DNA from: Oscillospiraceae bacterium
GTDB lineage: Bacteria > Bacillota > Clostridia > Oscillospirales > Ruminococcaceae
NCBI GenBank assembly: GCA_025757845.1
Contig: CP107211.1
Location: forward strand, 2,046,001-2,110,000
Reading direction: 5' to 3'
DNA length: 64,000 nucleotides
Numbering within the stretch: the stretch's first letter is position 1; each line of letters begins with the position of its first letter. A model generated the notes under the pieces. The model was not told the DNA's origin, did not search any database, and worked only from the letters and a program-made list of their open reading frames with translations. Made by a program: the position numbers and the translations under genes. This document shows positions 60,906-64,000 of this stretch, piece after piece.

Positions 60906-61517
60906 TTACAGACGCTTTTTTTCCTTCGTAATTCCGTAGTACATTAAACCGCCAATCATTCCACCGACTGTGTTATAGAACAAATCAGACAGTTGGAATG
61001 TACCGATCCTTAAAAACAGCTGTAGCACCTCAATGCTTATCGAAAAAATGAACGCTATCTTTCCGCTATACCACAGTATCTTCTTCCAGCTACTGCCCAC
61101 TTTCTCTTGAAATGTCCATATAACCATGCTGGTGAACGGCACCATCATGATCACGTTCTCAATGCACTCAGTTGTAAGTTTCTGCTCACCGTTCACGGTC
61201 TCCCAGATGCCCCAGCCACCCATGACATTTGACAAAGGATTTAGCCACAGGTTCCGATTCAGCAGCGTTCGGAACAAGATCATCGATGTCACGAAAACCA
61301 GTAAGAACATCTTCCGAAAGAACACGCTCTCTTTAAATTTCTGATACCAAGTCACTATTGCGCTCTTCCATCCTTTGCCGGCTTCGGTAGGTTCATAAGC
61401 ATAAAGATAGAAAAACATAGCTAGGAAGGAAAGCAGGAGTGAAAATCCAAATGGCTCATAGAGAGCAGTCAGGATGTTTGTGATGATCTTTCCGAGTAAA
61501 TCAATCGTTTCTTTCAT
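60906..61517 (-). CDS. VanZ-family membrane protein
   Basis: A 203-residue membrane protein of about five helices. The VanZ core is visible: LNPLSNVMGGWGIWE, TECIENVIMMVPFT, then FSISIEVLQLFLRIGTFQLS and DLFYNTVGGMIGG. VanZ proteins relate to teicoplanin tolerance or surface polysaccharide genes; here the latter fits. It follows the nucleotidyltransferase by six bases. Confidence 0.82.
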   Translation of the reverse strand: MKETIDLLGKIITNILTALYEPFGFSLLLSFLAMFFYLYAYEPTEAGKGWKSAIVTWYQKFKESVFFRKMFLLVFVTSMILFRTLLNRNLWLNPLSNVMGGWGIWETVNGEQKLTTECIENVIMMVPFTSMVIWTFQEKVGSSWKKILWYSGKIAFIFSISIEVLQLFLRIGTFQLSDLFYNTVGGMIGGLMYYGITKEKKRL

Positions 61518-61523
61518 CGTCGT

Positions 61524-62426
61524 TTACAGATCACTGAACAGGTCGGCCTTATACACGCCGTTCTCCAACATCTTCTTGAAGCTGTCCTTTACAGCTGCAA
61601 CATCCTCATGGTAGGTCATACCATACCAGGTGTCGTTGGTCTTCAGAACTTTTACGGACATCTTTCCCTGCTCCAGCAGTTCGCCGATGAAGATAGGGAT
61701 CAGATACTCTGCTTTCAGCGGATTGCCCGGAACTTCTTTCTCAAAGAACTCTTTGAAGCCTTCCTCCAGTACATCCAGGAACTCCGGAGTCAATCCCCAC
61801 ATGTTCATGGAAACCAGAGAATTTACATCCACAGCCACGCCGTCTGCTTCCGCTCCAGTTGCGGTCTTTACAATGTTCTTGGTCTCCACAACTTCCGTCA
61901 GATTGTTCTGCTCATCCATCTTGCAGATACCACGAGTCACACCACCGTTATCGGACAGAGTATTCTTCAGAACAAAGCCTGCCATGCAGGACTTGCCACC
62001 ATTCACCAGATACTCATGTACGGCTTTGAAACCTTCCTTGCCATAGTAATCGTCTGCATTGATCACAATGAATGGAGTATCAATCACATTTTTAGCAGCA
62101 AGCACGGCCTGACCGGTTCCCCACGGCTTCGTGCGACCTTCCGGCAGAGTTCCCGGGATATCGTTAATATCCTGGAAAGCATAGTCCACAGTTACATTAT
62201 GAGAAGAGCAAATGGAGGCAATGCGATCACCGATGACCTCTTTGAACTCCCTCTCAATATCCTTGCGGATGATAAATACTACATGGTTGAAGCCAGCCTC
62301 GATTGCATCATGAATCGAATAGTCCATGATAATATGTCCAGCATCATCCACCGGCTCTAACTGTTTGATTCCTGTTCCGAAACGGCTACCGATACCGGCG
62401 GCCATGATAAGTAATGTTGTGTTCAT
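61524..62426 (-). CDS. Sugar-phosphate nucleotidyltransferase family protein
   Basis: A 300-residue protein with the NTP-transferase fold: LLIMAAGIGSRFGTGIKQLE binds the nucleotide phosphates; KPWGTGQAVLAAKN; metal-binding INADDYYG. The substrate is not set by these motifs; relatives activate sugars or amino alcohols for surface polymers. GGAG lies seven bases before ATG. Confidence 0.82.
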   Translation of the reverse strand: MNTTLLIMAAGIGSRFGTGIKQLEPVDDAGHIIMDYSIHDAIEAGFNHVVFIIRKDIEREFKEVIGDRIASICSSHNVTVDYAFQDINDIPGTLPEGRTKPWGTGQAVLAAKNVIDTPFIVINADDYYGKEGFKAVHEYLVNGGKSCMAGFVLKNTLSDNGGVTRGICKMDEQNNLTEVVETKNIVKTATGAEADGVAVDVNSLVSMNMWGLTPEFLDVLEEGFKEFFEKEVPGNPLKAEYLIPIFIGELLEQGKMSVKVLKTNDTWYGMTYHEDVAAVKDSFKKMLENGVYKADLFSDL

Positions 62427-62438
62427 ATTCTTTCTCCT

Positions 62439-62642
62439 TTACTGTACTCGTGCTGCTTTTATAGGACATACTTTAATACATTGGTAGCACCGCACGCATT
62501 TACTTTCATCAATTTGTGGATACTCAAAGCCCTCTTCGTCCTCTACCATAGAAATGGCTTCTTTCGGACAAATGGCATAACAGGCCGTACACCCACAGCA
62601 ATCTTCTTTTCTTTTATATAATACTGGTATTTTTCTTTCCAC
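62439..62642 (-). CDS. Two-[4Fe-4S] ferredoxin-type protein
   Basis: A 67-residue protein with two cluster motifs, CCGCTACYAICP and CVRCYQCIKVCP. It probably passes electrons to the FrhB-like protein encoded just upstream. The likely start is GTG at 62642; no ATG fits. The gene overlaps the FrhB stop by 29 bases. In many genomes this domain is the N-terminal part of the FrhB-like protein; here it is separate and downstream. Confidence 0.85.
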   Translation of the reverse strand: MERKIPVLYKRKEDCCGCTACYAICPKEAISMVEDEEGFEYPQIDESKCVRCYQCIKVCPIKAARVQ

Positions 62643-63606
62643 CTTTACTCACCAACTTTTTGATTTTTCTCTTTATTTTTCTCAATAGTGATTTTGCATC
62701 ATTCTTTAATCCAATGCCCCCATATTTCTTGGCAACATACTCAAACGACCGATTTTGGAAATCGTGCCAAAACTGTTCTCTATTGTGGGGCTTTGAAAAT
62801 GGGGCTTTAAGAGGCGGCTGTAAACTGTCTTCCAACTTTGTCTGCTTCCAGATCAACCTCTCTTTTACTTTTTCAAAAGCCCTTTCACCAGCTTCATTGT
62901 TTATCAGCACCAATGAAACGCCCTTGTTATCATCAAACTCAGGAGCTGCTTTTTCGATACCCCAGTAGTCTGCAATTGTAATATCACCCGGATGCATCAC
63001 AGACTTATAAGGGCATTCGTAGCAACTGGGCCGCAACACCGTATGCCCATAAAAAAGTTCTTTGAACACCCGGCTGCTCGTAGACCTGCCATTTTCAAAA
63101 CAAAGTGTTTCCACATGGTCATGCCAACCAAAATCCTTCTTATTTCGGAAATCCACCATTGCAACTTCAGAGTGATTTTTCTGCTCTTGCCAACGCAGAT
63201 ATGCGTTCCATACTTTTTTACTTGGCACACCGTGACAGACAATGTCCACACAGAATAGGTTATCATACTCTTTTCCAAGGTATTTTTTCAGTCCAGATAC
63301 CTGACAGGAAGTTCCAGAAAAAAGTACATCTCTCCTCACATCAAGATCTTCTTTCACATTTCTGAATGTATCACCCAACTTGCTCTGGATGTATTTTGAG
63401 CCTCGCATTCGATTACGCTCTTCTGCATTATCAGCGCGAATATGTACGGCATCAAATTCATCCGTCAAAACACACCCATAGACCACACCACCGTTGGATA
63501 AAACCTGATCCGAAAGAGCTGTAAAAATACCACCCGATCTGGAAGCTGCTCTTGTTGCTTCATCCTTATGTCTTACTGCATATACTTTAGGCTGCTTCCA
63601 ATTCAT
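62614..63606 (-). CDS. Coenzyme F420 hydrogenase beta-subunit-like (FrhB) protein
   Basis: A 330-residue protein: RSGGIFTALSDQVLSNGGVV, YGCVLTDEF and FSGTSCQVSGLKKYLGKEYD of the FrhB N-domain; CVDIVCHGVPSKKVW; cysteines in RPSCYECPYKSVMHPGDITI; then DYWGIE. The basic C-terminus ends KKNTSII. In Firmicutes and Bacteroidetes such flavin/FeS proteins stand in exopolysaccharide loci, near pyruvyl transferases, and probably carry out a redox step on a precursor. GGAGG lies eight bases before ATG. Confidence 0.85.
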   Translation of the reverse strand: MNWKQPKVYAVRHKDEATRAASRSGGIFTALSDQVLSNGGVVYGCVLTDEFDAVHIRADNAEERNRMRGSKYIQSKLGDTFRNVKEDLDVRRDVLFSGTSCQVSGLKKYLGKEYDNLFCVDIVCHGVPSKKVWNAYLRWQEQKNHSEVAMVDFRNKKDFGWHDHVETLCFENGRSTSSRVFKELFYGHTVLRPSCYECPYKSVMHPGDITIADYWGIEKAAPEFDDNKGVSLVLINNEAGERAFEKVKERLIWKQTKLEDSLQPPLKAPFSKPHNREQFWHDFQNRSFEYVAKKYGGIGLKNDAKSLLRKIKRKIKKLVSKGGKKNTSII

Positions 63607-63649
63607 TATGCCGCCCTCCTTTCGGAGTAATCAGCATAATCGAGGTTAT

Positions 63650-64000
63650 TTAGTTCGTACCCCCCCTCAAAATTTTGATGAGTTTATTCTTTACTTTTGT
63701 CTTCATTGGAACTGTTCCATATTTCTTCATCACGAAATCAATTCCTTTCTTTTGATAATCGTTCCAGAACGCATCTCTTTGTTCAGACTTTTGAGTCGGC
63801 GCTTCAAGATTCGCCTGCCAACACTGTGTTGTATTGCTTAATCTATAATCCAAATTATCTCGAATCTTTTCAAACAATTCTTCACCCCGGTCAGTATGAA
63901 TCAAGAACAGAGAATTACCATTAGGGTCATAAAAATCTGGAATAGTCTCTTCAATATGCCAGAAATCCCCAATGGTCATATCTGTTTTTCGTTCTGTGGT
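63650..64000 (-). CDS. Second FrhB-like protein, C-terminal part (cut by window end)
   Basis: Open to the end of the window; 116 residues visible. It contains DMTIGDFWHIEETIPDFYDP, which aligns with DITIADYWGIEKAAPEFDDN of the neighbour, and FWNDYQKKGIDFVMKKYGTV, which aligns with FWHDFQNRSFEYVAKKYGGI. It is thus a tandem paralogue transcribed before it. The ATG at 63979 is not the true start. Confidence 0.85.
   Translation of the reverse strand, partial: TTERKTDMTIGDFWHIEETIPDFYDPNGNSLFLIHTDRGEELFEKIRDNLDYRLSNTTQCWQANLEAPTQKSEQRDAFWNDYQKKGIDFVMKKYGTVPMKTKVKNKLIKILRGGTN

Noticed and set aside
1..64000. tRNA and rRNA genes
   Set aside because: I looked for cloverleaf-like segments with GTTCGANTC arms and for rRNA-like blocks, mainly at the element borders, and saw none; a covariance search would be decisive.

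Overview
The window is almost entirely an integrative and conjugative element (ICE) of the Tn1549/CTn type found in gut Clostridia (Oscillospiraceae or Lachnospiraceae; Faecalibacterium would fit, but no marker gene here fixes the species). The backbone is read mostly on the minus strand, from about 60.3 kb down to 0.85 kb. In transcription order it carries a divergent XRE/ImmA regulator pair, a sigma-like factor, RepA, an antirepressor-like protein, PcfB, the coupling protein VirD4, Maff2, a VirB6-like protein, PrgI, VirB4, a CD1108-type NlpC/P60 hydrolase, DUF4315 and DUF4366 proteins, topoisomerase TopB, a 2851-residue helicase/methylase with a tnpV gene nested out of frame, a GNAT-like XF1762 protein, an ArdC-like protein, small accessory proteins and a GNAT-type toxin-antitoxin pair. 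The 3' end of the ICE relaxase lies on the plus strand at 1-702.

Two integrative mobilizable elements (IMEs) sit inside the ICE, each brought by its own large serine recombinase. IME-1 (17673-28765, about 11.1 kb) splits topB inside the codons for the conserved DAGREGE motif, with GA as the shared core. IME-2 (37436-53830, about 16.4 kb) splits virD4 at LAAG/KTAK, with GG as the shared core. At both, the ends match as inverted arms placed exactly 17 bases from the core, and removing the element restores the host reading frame exactly. Each IME has a MobA/MobL relaxase, a DUF3847 protein, and between them an RSF1010-type oriT (stem-loop plus TAAGTGCGCCCT or TAATTGCGCCCT).

IME-1 cargo is an agr-type quorum-sensing module: LytTR regulator and histidine kinase in one operon, and divergently AgrB, an AgrD-type peptide precursor, a 31-residue membrane peptide, and three further secreted or membrane proteins. 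A pair of 21-base-spaced direct repeats that fit a LytTR regulator lies upstream of agrB. This is the strongest candidate for an undescribed system: a quorum-sensing circuit and secreted products carried on a mobilizable element that switches a conjugation gene of its host ICE off. IME-2 resembles the Tn4451 family (tnpV, tnpW, recombinase). It carries a replication module (Rep_Org-type initiator, DnaC-like ATPase), a DinJ/YafQ toxin-antitoxin, three tandem sigma-like proteins, and a two-component system with ABC transporter and lipoprotein of the antimicrobial-peptide-resistance type.

From about 60.9 kb the content changes to what looks like chromosome: VanZ-family protein, a nucleotidyltransferase, a two-[4Fe-4S] ferredoxin, and two FrhB-like proteins, as in cell-surface polysaccharide loci. 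The ICE right end should therefore lie near 60.3-60.9 kb; its left end and integrase are outside the window. No rRNA, tRNA or CRISPR array was recognised.
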